Source: CBDAUN01 sp965200645
GTDB lineage: Bacteria; Pseudomonadota; Gammaproteobacteria; Arenicellales; JAJDZL01
Reading direction: 5' to 3'
DNA length: 64,000 bases
NCBI GenBank assembly: GCA_965200645.1
Contig: CBDAUN010000001.1
Location: 186,001-250,000 of the forward strand
Under the pieces are notes generated by a model, which saw only the letters and a list, made by a program, of their open reading frames with translations, searched no databases and was not told the DNA's origin. This document shows positions 43,249 through 52,117 of this stretch, piece by piece. A program made the position numbers and the translations under genes. The first letter of the stretch is position 1. Each line of letters opens with the position of its first letter.

Positions 43249-45279
43249 CTATGCCGAAAGTATTTGATCAACTGTTTCTTCGACCCCCTGAGCCGTCAAA
43301 TTGAAGTGTTTGTATACCTCAGCAGCCGGGGCCGAATGACCGAAGCTGTCTACTCCAAGTACGGTGCCTTGTGAACCCGAATATTTTATCCAAAGTGGTG
43401 TAACTCCGGCTTCCACCACCACGCGTTTAGTGATATGTGGGGGAATCACTGCATCCTGGTAGTCCCTGGATTGGGATTCGAATAGGTCAACACAAGGTAG
43501 AGACACTACCCGTACTGAACCGCCACGGGTGTTGATCGTGTTTGCTGCATCTACGGCGATTGACACTTCAGATCCTGTCGCAATGATCAGTACTTGTGGA
43601 TCATTTTCAGGTTCAACAAGCACATAACCACCGCGTTTAACTTGGTTGATCTGTTCGTCAGTTCGAACTTGCTGAGTAAGATTTTGGCGGGACAGCAACA
43701 AACTTGTAGGGCCATTCCGACGCTCGATTGCAGACTGCCAGGCGACTGTAGTTTCAACGGTATCGCAAGGTCTCCACACAGACATGTTTGGGATCAATCT
43801 AAGGGTTGCTGCCTGCTCTACCGCCTGGTGAGTTGGGCCATCCTCTCCCAAGCCAATGGAATCGTGAGTGTAGATAAATATCGAACGAATCTCCATCAGT
43901 GCAGCCATGCGTACCGCATTTCGGGCATATTCGGAAAACATCAGAAAGGTACCCGCATAGGGGATAAAACCACCATGCAGTGCCAGACCATTGACGATGG
44001 CTGTCATACCAAATTCGCGAACACCGAAGTAAATGTAATTGCCACTGGCGTCTTCAGCTGTAATCGCCTTCGAATCATTCCAGTAGGTAAGATTTGAGCC
44101 TGTCAAATCTGCTGAGCCACCAATTATCTCTGGCAGTACTGGACCAAGTGCATTGAGTGCCAGCAAAGATGATTTTCTAGAGGCAACCGTGGCCGGGTTA
44201 TCGTTGGCTTCTTGCAACCAGCCTTGAACCGTTGCGTCCCAGGATGCGGGAAGTTCTCCCTTCATGCGCCGGACAAAATCAGCGGCCAGTTGTGGGTGTG
44301 CGGCTTCGTACTTGCTGAAGACTTCGTCCCATTGCTTTTGCAGACGCGCACCTTTTTCTTGGCAGGAGAATGTTTCGTAGACAGCATCCGGAATTTCAAA
44401 AGGCGCGTATTGCCAATTGAATGTTTTTCGCACCATTTCAATTTCGCTTGCGCCGAGTGGAGCGCCGTGAGCAGCGGCAGTGCCCTGCTTTGTCGGAGAA
44501 CCTAAACCGATCACTGTGCTACAGCAAATCAGAGTGGGTCGGTCCGCATCGTCAAGAGCTGCATTGATTGCCTTTCGAACGGCTTTATGATCGTGTCCAT
44601 CCACACTTCGAATGACTTGCCAGCCGTAAGCTTCAAATCGCTGCGGTGTGTCGTCGGTGTACCACTCTTCGACATAACCGTCGATGGAAACGTCATTATC
44701 GTCGTAGATGGTAATCAGCTTGCCAAGTTGTTGCATACCAGCAAAGGAAGCCACCTCATGCGATATTCCTTCCATTAAGCACCCATCACCTACGAACACG
44801 TAGGTGTGGTGGTCAACCAACTCATAATCGGGACGGTTAAACTGTGCTGCAAGAGTCTTTTCGGCGAGTGCCATCCCTACTGCGTTGGCAAACCCCTGTC
44901 CAAGTGGTCCCGTAGTGGTTTCCACTCCTACCGTCAGTGTGTTTTCCGGATGACCGGGGGTTTTTGACCCAAATTGCCGAAAGTTCCTGATCTCATCCAT
45001 TGGCAGGTCATAGCCTGCTAAATGTAACAGCGAATAAACGAGCATGGAGCCGTGTCCATTGGAGAGAACAAACCGATCCCGGTTCATCCAGTTGGGATCA
45101 CGAGGGTTGTGCCTGAGAAATTCAGTCCACAGCACTTCCGCTATGTCCGCCATTCCCATTGGCATTCCGGGGTGACCAGAATTGGCCGCTTGCACGGCAT
45201 CCATCGAAAGAAAACGAATTGCGTTAACTCGCTCTTGTCGTTGTTGATTCTGTAGATCTTTTGATGGAGTATTTATCAA
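43249..45279 (-). CDS. tkt: Transketolase
   Basis: This 676-residue thiamine-diphosphate enzyme transfers two-carbon units between sugar phosphates. It has AIRFLSMDAVQAANSGHPGMPMG, TGPLGQGFANAVGMAL, FVGDGCLMEGISHEV, and the TPP Glu region in FGVREFGMTAIVNGLALHGG. The start is TTG at 45279 with the family's usual short N terminus; no nearby ATG fits. Its presence at the head of gap-pgk-pyk-fba resembles Calvin-cycle-type cbb clusters, but no rubisco or phosphoribulokinase is in the window. Confidence 0.95.
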   Translation of the reverse strand: MINTPSKDLQNQQRQERVNAIRFLSMDAVQAANSGHPGMPMGMADIAEVLWTEFLRHNPRDPNWMNRDRFVLSNGHGSMLVYSLLHLAGYDLPMDEIRNFRQFGSKTPGHPENTLTVGVETTTGPLGQGFANAVGMALAEKTLAAQFNRPDYELVDHHTYVFVGDGCLMEGISHEVASFAGMQQLGKLITIYDDNDVSIDGYVEEWYTDDTPQRFEAYGWQVIRSVDGHDHKAVRKAINAALDDADRPTLICCSTVIGLGSPTKQGTAAAHGAPLGASEIEMVRKTFNWQYAPFEIPDAVYETFSCQEKGARLQKQWDEVFSKYEAAHPQLAADFVRRMKGELPASWDATVQGWLQEANDNPATVASRKSSLLALNALGPVLPEIIGGSADLTGSNLTYWNDSKAITAEDASGNYIYFGVREFGMTAIVNGLALHGGFIPYAGTFLMFSEYARNAVRMAALMEIRSIFIYTHDSIGLGEDGPTHQAVEQAATLRLIPNMSVWRPCDTVETTVAWQSAIERRNGPTSLLLSRQNLTQQVRTDEQINQVKRGGYVLVEPENDPQVLIIATGSEVSIAVDAANTINTRGGSVRVVSLPCVDLFESQSRDYQDAVIPPHITKRVVVEAGVTPLWIKYSGSQGTVLGVDSFGHSAPAAEVYKHFNLTAQGVEETVDQILSA

Positions 45280-45333
45280 TTTGTTATTTCTCTCACAAAA
45301 GCCTGTTCAGAACAATAATTCTCCCTGACAGAA

Positions 45334-46089
45334 TTAAACTTCAACAACATAATTGGGATCAAATTCTTTGTTACCCGCGGTTGTTGGTGAACGAGCGTAT
45401 CCACGAGGATTAGAAACCACACGAGTCTGACCGATAATGTAATCGGCCGACTCATGAGTATGGCCATGAATCCACAATTCGGCGCCGCATGTTCGGATGA
45501 AATCATCCATATTGGATGCAAAGGCAAACCCCAAATCAAGATCATATCGCTGCTTGAGAATTGACCTTTCCGAAGGAGCGTGATGGGTCACAATAACCCG
45601 CTTGCGTGATGCTGAACCATTGGCAACACTCTTGGCAAGATAATGGTACGATTCGAAATGAAATTCTTGAGTGTCTGCAGGACTCAACTTTTGATCGCCG
45701 TAGCGAATCAATCTAAAGTCGTTCATGTAACTCCCAGCCTGCAGCATCCCCATACCCTCATCGCCACGAATTCGAAAGTCAGTCCACAATGTAGCACAGA
45801 TGAAATCAACTCCGTTTAGACTGACGGTTTCGTTTTGGACGACATGTATATTGGTGCCGTCAGCTATTTCGAATGCAGCTTGCATCACGGCTCGCAATTC
45901 ATGATGATAAAACTCGTGATTGCCGAAAATGTAAACCACGGGTACTTCAGTGAATGTTTGGATTGCCCACTCAACCCCTTCCGTACCCACACCAATGTCT
46001 CCGGCAAGTACCACAGCATCGTAGTCACCGTGGGGTGGGGTGAACCCGGCGAACTCCAAATGCAGATCTGAATATACTAGTACTTTCAT
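45334..46089 (-). CDS. Calcineurin-like metallophosphoesterase
   Basis: This 251-residue phosphoesterase has all metal motifs: YSDLHLEFAG (DxH), VVLAGDIGVG (GD), YIFGNHEFYHH (GNHE), VIVTHHAPS and IHGHTHESADY (GHxH). No signal peptide is seen. The substrate is unknown; relatives are annotated only as metallophosphoesterase or putative phosphohydrolase. It is upstream of tkt by 54 bases on the same strand. Confidence 0.88.
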   Translation of the reverse strand: MKVLVYSDLHLEFAGFTPPHGDYDAVVLAGDIGVGTEGVEWAIQTFTEVPVVYIFGNHEFYHHELRAVMQAAFEIADGTNIHVVQNETVSLNGVDFICATLWTDFRIRGDEGMGMLQAGSYMNDFRLIRYGDQKLSPADTQEFHFESYHYLAKSVANGSASRKRVIVTHHAPSERSILKQRYDLDLGFAFASNMDDFIRTCGAELWIHGHTHESADYIIGQTRVVSNPRGYARSPTTAGNKEFDPNYVVEV

Positions 46090-46460
46090 GCTAAATGCTT
46101 GGTCTTGATTAGATCGGAAGTTTCATTAAAAATAAACTCCCAAAACGAATGGTTGGTAGATACTGCCGGAATTTTTGAGTTAATTGTAGGCTTTGCACAA
46201 TGAAGAATTTAAAGATAAGTCCATCGTCCGAAAAACTTCATTATGCACGCTCGAAGCATTAGCATTTTATATCAATCCTACAGAGTCATTGAACTATTCC
46301 CCAGGCACTTTGATTAACTATTAAAGTCCTTTATGCTCAACTTGCGCCTCGACTGATTTAAGTCATAGTTATGCAGATTTAGGTTATTTGAGTAATTCAT
46401 TAGTACATATAATTAAAATTTGAGAAGACTAAAGCGTAAAGATAAACAGGTTAGGTAAAA
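46090..46460. other. Divergent intergenic region
   Basis: This 371-base AT-rich region separates the divergent phosphoesterase and yqgE genes and presumably holds both promoters. No operator, riboswitch or small gene stands out. AT-rich tracts near 46390-46430 would suit a yqgE promoter. Confidence 0.45.
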
Positions 46461-47015
46461 ATGACGGCATCTTTGGCAAACCAGTTCATTGTTGCGATGC
46501 CATCTATGACCGACCCTTACTTCGAAAGAACAGTCATATTAATCTGTCAGCACAACGACGACGGGGCACTCGGAGTCGTCGTCAACCAAACGACTGATTT
46601 AAAACTTAAGGATCTTTACGAACACTTGGAATTGGAGCACAATGACGCTCCAGAAGTTTCTCAGCCAGTTCACTATGGTGGACCCTGTCACCCGCACCGA
46701 GGATTCTTCTTACATGATTCAGGAGAAGAATGGGTGTCAATTCAAGTAGGCTCAATACTTGGCCTCACTCCAGCCAGGGACATTCTCGAGGCAATTTCAC
46801 AAAATACTGGTCCCCAAAAATGCATGCCTCTACTCGGATTTGCAGGCTGGGCTAGCGGTCAGTTGGAGAGCGAAATTCGCAATAACGTTTGGCTTTCAAC
46901 ACCAGCCGACAACTCAATCATTTTTGACACACCATTAGACAAGCGATGGGATCAGGCGGCGTCCTTAATCGGTATCGACTTTTCTACACTGTCAACAGAG
47001 TTTGGCGAAGCATAG
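46461..47015 (+). CDS. YqgE/AlgH family protein
   Basis: This 184-residue protein is of the YqgE/AlgH (UPF0301) family. It has LANQFIVAMPSMTDPYFERTVILICQHNDDGALGVVVNQ (in pieces), VHYGGPCHPHRGFFLH and PLLGFAGWASGQLESEI, all diagnostic. The molecular role is unknown, though it was linked to alginate regulation in Pseudomonas. It leads the yqgE-ruvX-pyrR-pyrB-pyrC' series, the same order as in Pseudomonas. Confidence 0.92.
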   Translation: MTASLANQFIVAMPSMTDPYFERTVILICQHNDDGALGVVVNQTTDLKLKDLYEHLELEHNDAPEVSQPVHYGGPCHPHRGFFLHDSGEEWVSIQVGSILGLTPARDILEAISQNTGPQKCMPLLGFAGWASGQLESEIRNNVWLSTPADNSIIFDTPLDKRWDQAASLIGIDFSTLSTEFGEA

Positions 47016-47052
47016 CGAACCTTCAAACTCTACCAGCGCGTCACCGACGCCA

Positions 47053-47514
47053 ATGCAGGAGTCTAATTCCAAGGATACTTACGGAAATGTGCTCGCCTTT
47101 GACTATGGGTCAAAGAAATTAGGCATTGCTATGGGTTCTGCTGCTATTGGTCGAGCAACCGGAATTGCTACTTTGAATGTCACGAACGGCAAGCTAAATC
47201 AACAGCAGCTCCAGCAAATCATTCAGCAGTGGGAACCCCAACATTTCATTGTCGGTCTAGCGATTCCTGCCGACCAGAAACATAACAACTTTAGTGCTGA
47301 AATTTTAAAATTCGGCAACTGGCTTGAGCACACCTTCAAACGTTCAGTCACATTTGTAGATGAGCGATTGAGCACCGAAGAAGCCAAACACCGACTGTTA
47401 TCGCAAAAAGGTTATAAGATGTCACACAAGACAGACCTACATCATCAAGTAGCCGCTGAGATCATTCTGGAGACGTACTTTCACTCGAAAGTTTCCACAT
47501 CGAATTCAAGTTAG
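47053..47514 (+). CDS. ruvX: Putative Holliday junction resolvase RuvX/YqgF
   Basis: This RNase H-fold nuclease of the YqgF family is about 153 residues. It begins NVLAFDYGSKKLGIAMGSA (first catalytic Asp), has FIVGLAIPAD, VTFVDERLSTEEAKHRL and the terminal DLHHQVAAEIILETY. Family members act in 16S rRNA 5'-end maturation and perhaps junction resolution. The ATG at 47053 fits the family N terminus; a TTG at 47002, overlapping yqgE, would add 17 residues. Neither has a good ribosome site. Confidence 0.88.
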   Translation: MQESNSKDTYGNVLAFDYGSKKLGIAMGSAAIGRATGIATLNVTNGKLNQQQLQQIIQQWEPQHFIVGLAIPADQKHNNFSAEILKFGNWLEHTFKRSVTFVDERLSTEEAKHRLLSQKGYKMSHKTDLHHQVAAEIILETYFHSKVSTSNSS

Positions 47515-47593
47515 CGACTTTCAATATAATGCGCTCCAATTCACCAGGCTGCATCCATATTTCACATCCGTATTTTTCAAATCTGGCTGACTG

Positions 47594-48094
47594 ATGACTG
47601 ATGATCTCAATCACCTAAACAAAGAGCAACTCCTCACAGAGATGGAGTCTGGTCTGCGAATATTCCAAGATCAATCACCCCTAATGGTAGCGATTCAAAC
47701 TGGCGGACTTTGGATTGCAGAGCGTTTACACAAGGCACTTGACTACTCTGAACCACTAGGTGCGCTGGATATTTCATTTTATCGCGATGACTACAGTAGA
47801 ATTGGAGTCAATCCGCAGGTGCATGGTTCAAACCTGCCAATCTCCATAGACGACCGCAACATCATACTAATCGACGACGTATTGCACACCGGGCGAACTG
47901 TTCGGGCGGCCCTCAATGAACTGTTCGCATGGGGACGACCCACTTCTGTAGTATTGGCTGTATTGCTCGATCGAGGTAGTCGTGAACTGCCCTTTCAACC
48001 AGATGTGGTTGGGAGTAACATTCACTTGGCAAATGATCAATTCGTCAAGGTTACTTCAGACGGCGTGATCAGAGTGACCACAAAGGGAATCTAA
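47594..48094 (+). CDS. pyrR: PyrR bifunctional regulator/uracil phosphoribosyltransferase
   Basis: This 166-residue PRTase-fold protein has AIQTGGLWIAERLHKAL, SFYRDDYSRIGVNPQV and the PRPP loop NIILIDDVLHTGRTVRAALNEL. In Bacillus PyrR binds pyr mRNA; in pseudomonads a related gene also precedes pyrB. The LDISFYRDD block is typical of PyrR rather than Upp. It is four bases ahead of pyrB. Confidence 0.93.
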   Translation: MTDDLNHLNKEQLLTEMESGLRIFQDQSPLMVAIQTGGLWIAERLHKALDYSEPLGALDISFYRDDYSRIGVNPQVHGSNLPISIDDRNIILIDDVLHTGRTVRAALNELFAWGRPTSVVLAVLLDRGSRELPFQPDVVGSNIHLANDQFVKVTSDGVIRVTTKGI

Positions 48095-48098
48095 CCAA

Positions 48099-49079
48099 AT
48101 GCAGGAAGCGTTGCAGGATATTCAACTCGATCGAAATGGTAACCTGCAGCATTTCATTTCGCTGGAAGGATTGCCTCGCAGTTTGGTTGAGACTATTCTT
48201 AACAGTGCCGAGTCATTCATCGACTTCCCTACCCGCTCTATCAAGAAGGTTCCGCTCCTAAGGGGAAAAACTGTAGTTAATCTGTTTTTCGAGCCCAGCA
48301 CAAGAACCCGAACAACATTTGAAATTGCTGCGACTCGGCTTGGAGCGGACGTTATCAATCTGCAGGCCGAGGCGATGTCCACTACCAAGGGTGAAACGAT
48401 ACTTGACACTGTAAAAACCCTTGAAGCAATGCATACGGACTTGTTTGTGGTTCGGCATAATGTCAGTGGCGCTGCAAACTTGATTGCCCGGTATGCCCCG
48501 GACCACGTACATATCATCAATGCCGGAGATGGTCGATATTCTCATCCTACCCAGGCCTTACTGGATATGTTTACGATTCGGCAATACAAGGGGGAATTTA
48601 CAGACCTTACTGTTGCCATTGTGGGCGACATTCTTCATTCTCGCGTGGCTAGATCAGAAATCAGCGCACTCAATATTCTGGGGGCGCGCGAGGTACGAGT
48701 CATAGCACCGCATACCTTGATTCCGACAGGGGTCGAAAAGCTGGGAGTACGGGTATGTACCGATATGAAGGAAGGGCTAAAAAATGCGGACATCGTTATG
48801 ATGCTGCGACTTCAGCTGGAACGCATGCAAGGACAGTTGATCCCAAGTAGCGAAGAGTTTTATCAGCGGTATGGCCTTACCGAAGAACGACTTGAACAAG
48901 CCAAACCTGACGCACTGGTCATGCATCCAGGCCCCATCAACCGCGGATTGGAAATTGCGTCATCAGTCGCCGACGGTGCACGTTCGCTGATTCTGACACA
49001 AGTTGCCAACGGCATTGCTGTTCGAATGGCCGTAATGGCGCACATAATGGCAGGCAGCCAATCGACTGCGAAGAGTTGA
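48099..49079 (+). CDS. pyrB: Aspartate carbamoyltransferase catalytic subunit
   Basis: This 326-residue enzyme carbamoylates aspartate in pyrimidine synthesis. It has the carbamoyl-phosphate site FFEPSTRTRTTFEIAATRL, the SMSTTKGET-like loop (AMSTTKGETILDT), HPTQALLDMFTI, and VMHPGPINRGLEI. No regulatory PyrI gene is present; the following dead dihydroorotase-like gene takes that place, as in the Pseudomonas-type complex. Confidence 0.95.
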   Translation: MQEALQDIQLDRNGNLQHFISLEGLPRSLVETILNSAESFIDFPTRSIKKVPLLRGKTVVNLFFEPSTRTRTTFEIAATRLGADVINLQAEAMSTTKGETILDTVKTLEAMHTDLFVVRHNVSGAANLIARYAPDHVHIINAGDGRYSHPTQALLDMFTIRQYKGEFTDLTVAIVGDILHSRVARSEISALNILGAREVRVIAPHTLIPTGVEKLGVRVCTDMKEGLKNADIVMMLRLQLERMQGQLIPSSEEFYQRYGLTEERLEQAKPDALVMHPGPINRGLEIASSVADGARSLILTQVANGIAVRMAVMAHIMAGSQSTAKS

Positions 49080-49081
49080 TT

Positions 49082-50359
49082 GTGAGCGGGATTGCAATTC
49101 GAAACGGAAGGGTTATTGACCCTGCAAACAAAGTCGACCGTATCGGTGATATATATGTCGCTAACGACCGAATAGTGGACCAGTGCCCCACAGATAGCAA
49201 TTTATGTGAAATCGATGCCACGGGATCCATAGTATGCCCGGGATTGATTGACATCAAAGCCAAATTGGGGGTGCCGGGTCCAAGTGAATCCTCTACCATA
49301 GACATCGAGTCCCGCAGTGCCGTCAGAGGCGGCATCACCACGGTCTGCATCCAACCGGACACAGTGCCCGTGATCGACACTCCGGCGATGGCGCAAATGA
49401 TTCAGCAGCGCACAACAACGCGAACCGGGATTCGCGTACTGCCCCTAGGCGCACTAACCATTGGATTAAACAACGAGTCATTAACCAACATGGCCAGCCT
49501 GATGGACGCCGGTTGCGTTGGAGTAAGCAATGCCGGTAACGCAGTCAGCAATACCCTGGTTATGCGCCGTGCAATGCAATATGCATCGACCTTCGACATC
49601 ACCGTATACATTCAATCCCACGATCCGTGGCTAACCGGCAATGGCTGCGTGCATGAAGGAGAAATTAGTACGCGTCTGGGCTTACCGTCAATTCCAGTAG
49701 CAGCCGAAACCGTTGCTGTTGCCAGAGATATTGCATTAGTTCAAACCACTGGTGTAAAGGCGCATTTTTGCCAGTTGTCCTGCGGCCGCTCAGTTGACAT
49801 GATTCATGAATCACAAAAAAATGGTTCGGCCATTACCGCTGATGTCGCCATTCATAATCTGCATTTGACTGAACGTGACACCGGGAATTTCAATACGCTG
49901 TGTCATGTCAAACCGCCTCTACGCAGTATGAGTGACCGAGACAGGCTGCGTGAAGGGCTTCAGGATGGAACCATTTCAGTGGTCTGTTCGGACCACCAGC
50001 CTTGTGCAATGGATAACAAGCTTGCGCCTTTCAGTCAATCTGCCCCAGGAATTTCTGGACTCGAAACCCTGCTTCCGTTAACCTTGCGTTTAGTTGATGA
50101 GGGAATAATTGATTTGTCTCAAGCGATAAGTCTGCTTACCCAAAACCCCGCTGAAATTCTTGGGGTTGAAGTCGGTCGTTTATCGGTTGGTACTCCTGCT
50201 GATATCTGTATATTCAACCCAGACAAAGAATGGATTTTTGATGCAACTAAAGTGATTAGCCGAGGCAAGAATAATCCGTTCGGAGGCTGGCAGATGCGAG
50301 GTGCTGTCACTTACACGATTATCAACGGACGCATTATTGACCATAGTTTGGAACACTAA
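49082..50359 (+). CDS. Dihydroorotase-like PyrC' (probably non-catalytic)
   Basis: This amidohydrolase-fold protein of about 425 residues is homologous to dihydroorotase. The metal HxH motif of active enzymes (DxHxHLREPG) reads DIKAKLGVPG, so both metal His are replaced by Lys. Such PyrC' proteins in Pseudomonas are inactive and hold the PyrB complex together. VVCSDHQPCAMDNK near the end and GTPADICIFN are retained from the ancestor. The GTG at 49082 is preferred over a TTG at 49076 that overlaps the pyrB stop. A true dihydroorotase must lie elsewhere. Confidence 0.92.
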   Translation: MSGIAIRNGRVIDPANKVDRIGDIYVANDRIVDQCPTDSNLCEIDATGSIVCPGLIDIKAKLGVPGPSESSTIDIESRSAVRGGITTVCIQPDTVPVIDTPAMAQMIQQRTTTRTGIRVLPLGALTIGLNNESLTNMASLMDAGCVGVSNAGNAVSNTLVMRRAMQYASTFDITVYIQSHDPWLTGNGCVHEGEISTRLGLPSIPVAAETVAVARDIALVQTTGVKAHFCQLSCGRSVDMIHESQKNGSAITADVAIHNLHLTERDTGNFNTLCHVKPPLRSMSDRDRLREGLQDGTISVVCSDHQPCAMDNKLAPFSQSAPGISGLETLLPLTLRLVDEGIIDLSQAISLLTQNPAEILGVEVGRLSVGTPADICIFNPDKEWIFDATKVISRGKNNPFGGWQMRGAVTYTIINGRIIDHSLEH

Positions 50360-50383
50360 GCACAAATAGTCGTCATATCAGCA

Positions 50384-51085
50384 ATGCATTCAGATCATTT
50401 AAAGACCAACTGGGTCACCGTAAATAGACTCATCCGAACTGCGGAGCGCAACGCCAACCGTCCTGCAAACAGCGTCAATCTTGTTGCTGTGAGTAAGTTG
50501 CATTCAGCAGACTCAATTAGAGCACTAAGAGGCTTGGGACAATCCGCTTTTGCTGAGAACTTTGTTCAAGAGGCCTTACAGAAGCAAAATTCTTTGTCGG
50601 ACCTTGACCTTGAATGGCACTTTATCGGTCGCATTCAAAGCAATAAGACTCGAGATATTGCCAGTAACTTCTCATGGGTACATAGTGTCAGCCAATTCAA
50701 GATTGCGAGAAGACTAAGTGATCAGCGAAATCCCGAGTTACCGTCGCTGAACATATGCATACAAGTCAACCTGCAGGAAGAAGATTCGAAGTCAGGCGCA
50801 TCTATTGATGAGACTCACTCGTTGGTCGACCAAATGTCAAACTTACCCAATATTACAGTGCGGGGACTGATGATAATTCCCAAATTGACAGGAGTCATCG
50901 AAGAACAAAGGCGAGTGTTTGAACAATTGCGGGAACTGCAAGACACAATAAACAACCGTGGTTATAAACTTGATACACTTTCGATGGGGATGACCGGCGA
51001 CCTTGAATCTGCGATTGCTGAAGGAGCCACACACGTACGCATTGGTACAGCACTTTTTGGACCACGACCACAACGGACAGGTTAA
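50384..51085 (+). CDS. YggS-family pyridoxal phosphate homeostasis protein
   Basis: This 233-residue PLP-binding protein is of the YggS/PROSC family. It has NLVAVSKLHSADSIRALRGLG with the PLP Lys, FAENFVQEALQK, EWHFIGRIQSNKTRDIA, VNLQEEDSKSGAS and LSMGMTGDLESAIAEGATHVRIGTALFG (in pieces). It buffers free PLP and is not an enzyme. In pseudomonads it is next to proC and yggT; here an oppositely oriented oxygenase gene intervenes. Confidence 0.94.
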   Translation: MHSDHLKTNWVTVNRLIRTAERNANRPANSVNLVAVSKLHSADSIRALRGLGQSAFAENFVQEALQKQNSLSDLDLEWHFIGRIQSNKTRDIASNFSWVHSVSQFKIARRLSDQRNPELPSLNICIQVNLQEEDSKSGASIDETHSLVDQMSNLPNITVRGLMIIPKLTGVIEEQRRVFEQLRELQDTINNRGYKLDTLSMGMTGDLESAIAEGATHVRIGTALFGPRPQRTG

Positions 51086-51090
51086 ATCAA

Positions 51091-51885
51091 TCAAGAGTCA
51101 CCAGTACGACCATAAAATTCCAATCTCTCCCTTTTATTAAATACCACGTTCGGTTCTGCAAAATAGGAAAATACGGCCACAATCCGGGGCTTGCTTCCGC
51201 CTACGGGTGTGGTTCTATGCGCCGTATTCTTGCCTTTGAACACATTCAAGGTTCCAGAAACCATTGATTTGGTCCTAACGTTGCCTCGATCTCCGTTCAA
51301 CATCTTCCCAATTCCATCAAAGTCAATATCGCTTCCGTTCCTCAAGCCATATGCCAACTCCAAGTCTCCTCCGAGGTCAGAAGCCTGGAGTAGCACTGTG
51401 GTGGTAAACTCTGCCCTGTCGAAGTGCCAGTTGAGCGATTCGCCTTTGTAGTAAGCCATTACATTTACTCTCGCTAATGGATCAGCCATAAGGTAGAGAT
51501 TTGGCTTATTCATTACCGCTGCAAGAAATTCACGAAGTGGCGGCCATTGGTAAATTTCAAGTAATACGCTGTCGGAAATTTGATCTGCACAAATCGTGTG
51601 ATTAGTAGTCTTCATTCGATCAAGTGCGGGGTGTTCAGGTGATACGCTGTTGAACTGGTCGTCAAAGAAGATGTTGTGTTCACGTTCGTGTGTAAATGAA
51701 TCGTTGCTATACAGTGGTAGAACATCTGAAACGCATTGTTCAATGGTTGCGTTCAACAGGAGGTTGGGCAGCTCGAAACTCTGTGATTGTTGGAGTTCCT
51801 CGCGGCAACGAGAAACTAAGCGCTTACCGATATTGCTGTCCAGTTGGTCGAGTGGATAGCGATCAAGATCAAGGTACTGATTCAT
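51091..51885 (-). CDS. 2OG-Fe(II) oxygenase family protein
   Basis: This protein of about 264 residues has an iron triad visible as HxD in NWHFDRAEFTTTVLLQ and a distal His in NTAHRTTPVGGSKPRIVAVFSYF, where the Arg would bind 2-oxoglutarate. The N-terminal third is unrecognised. HxD, not HxG, favours hydroxylation over halogenation. The substrate is unknown. The ATG at 51885 (MNQYLDLDRYPL) is preferred to a TTG five codons upstream. It is convergent with yggS, five bases apart, and interrupts the otherwise conserved yggS-proC-yggT order. Confidence 0.8.
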   Translation of the reverse strand: MNQYLDLDRYPLDQLDSNIGKRLVSRCREELQQSQSFELPNLLLNATIEQCVSDVLPLYSNDSFTHEREHNIFFDDQFNSVSPEHPALDRMKTTNHTICADQISDSVLLEIYQWPPLREFLAAVMNKPNLYLMADPLARVNVMAYYKGESLNWHFDRAEFTTTVLLQASDLGGDLELAYGLRNGSDIDFDGIGKMLNGDRGNVRTKSMVSGTLNVFKGKNTAHRTTPVGGSKPRIVAVFSYFAEPNVVFNKRERLEFYGRTGDS

Positions 51886-52117
51886 TGGTCTTCGTAGCAA
51901 ACCTATTCCTGACTAATTTGAGTCAAGCAAACAACCTTTAACCTGAATAGGAGTAACTTACTTTTAGTTGACTGCGATATAATTTATTTGGCCATATGAC
52001 AGTGACAGACGCCCATAAGAGCTTATATTTAAACCGCTGATTCTTGGCATCACTCCACAAACTCGCATAACTTTTTAAAACTGCCCTTGTAGGCCAAAAC
52101 GTCAATTATTTTATTTA

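Noticed and set aside
43249..45279. The tkt-gap-pgk-fba series read as evidence of carbon fixation
   Set aside because: No rubisco, phosphoribulokinase or sedoheptulose bisphosphatase gene is present here, and pyk in the series fits glycolysis equally well.
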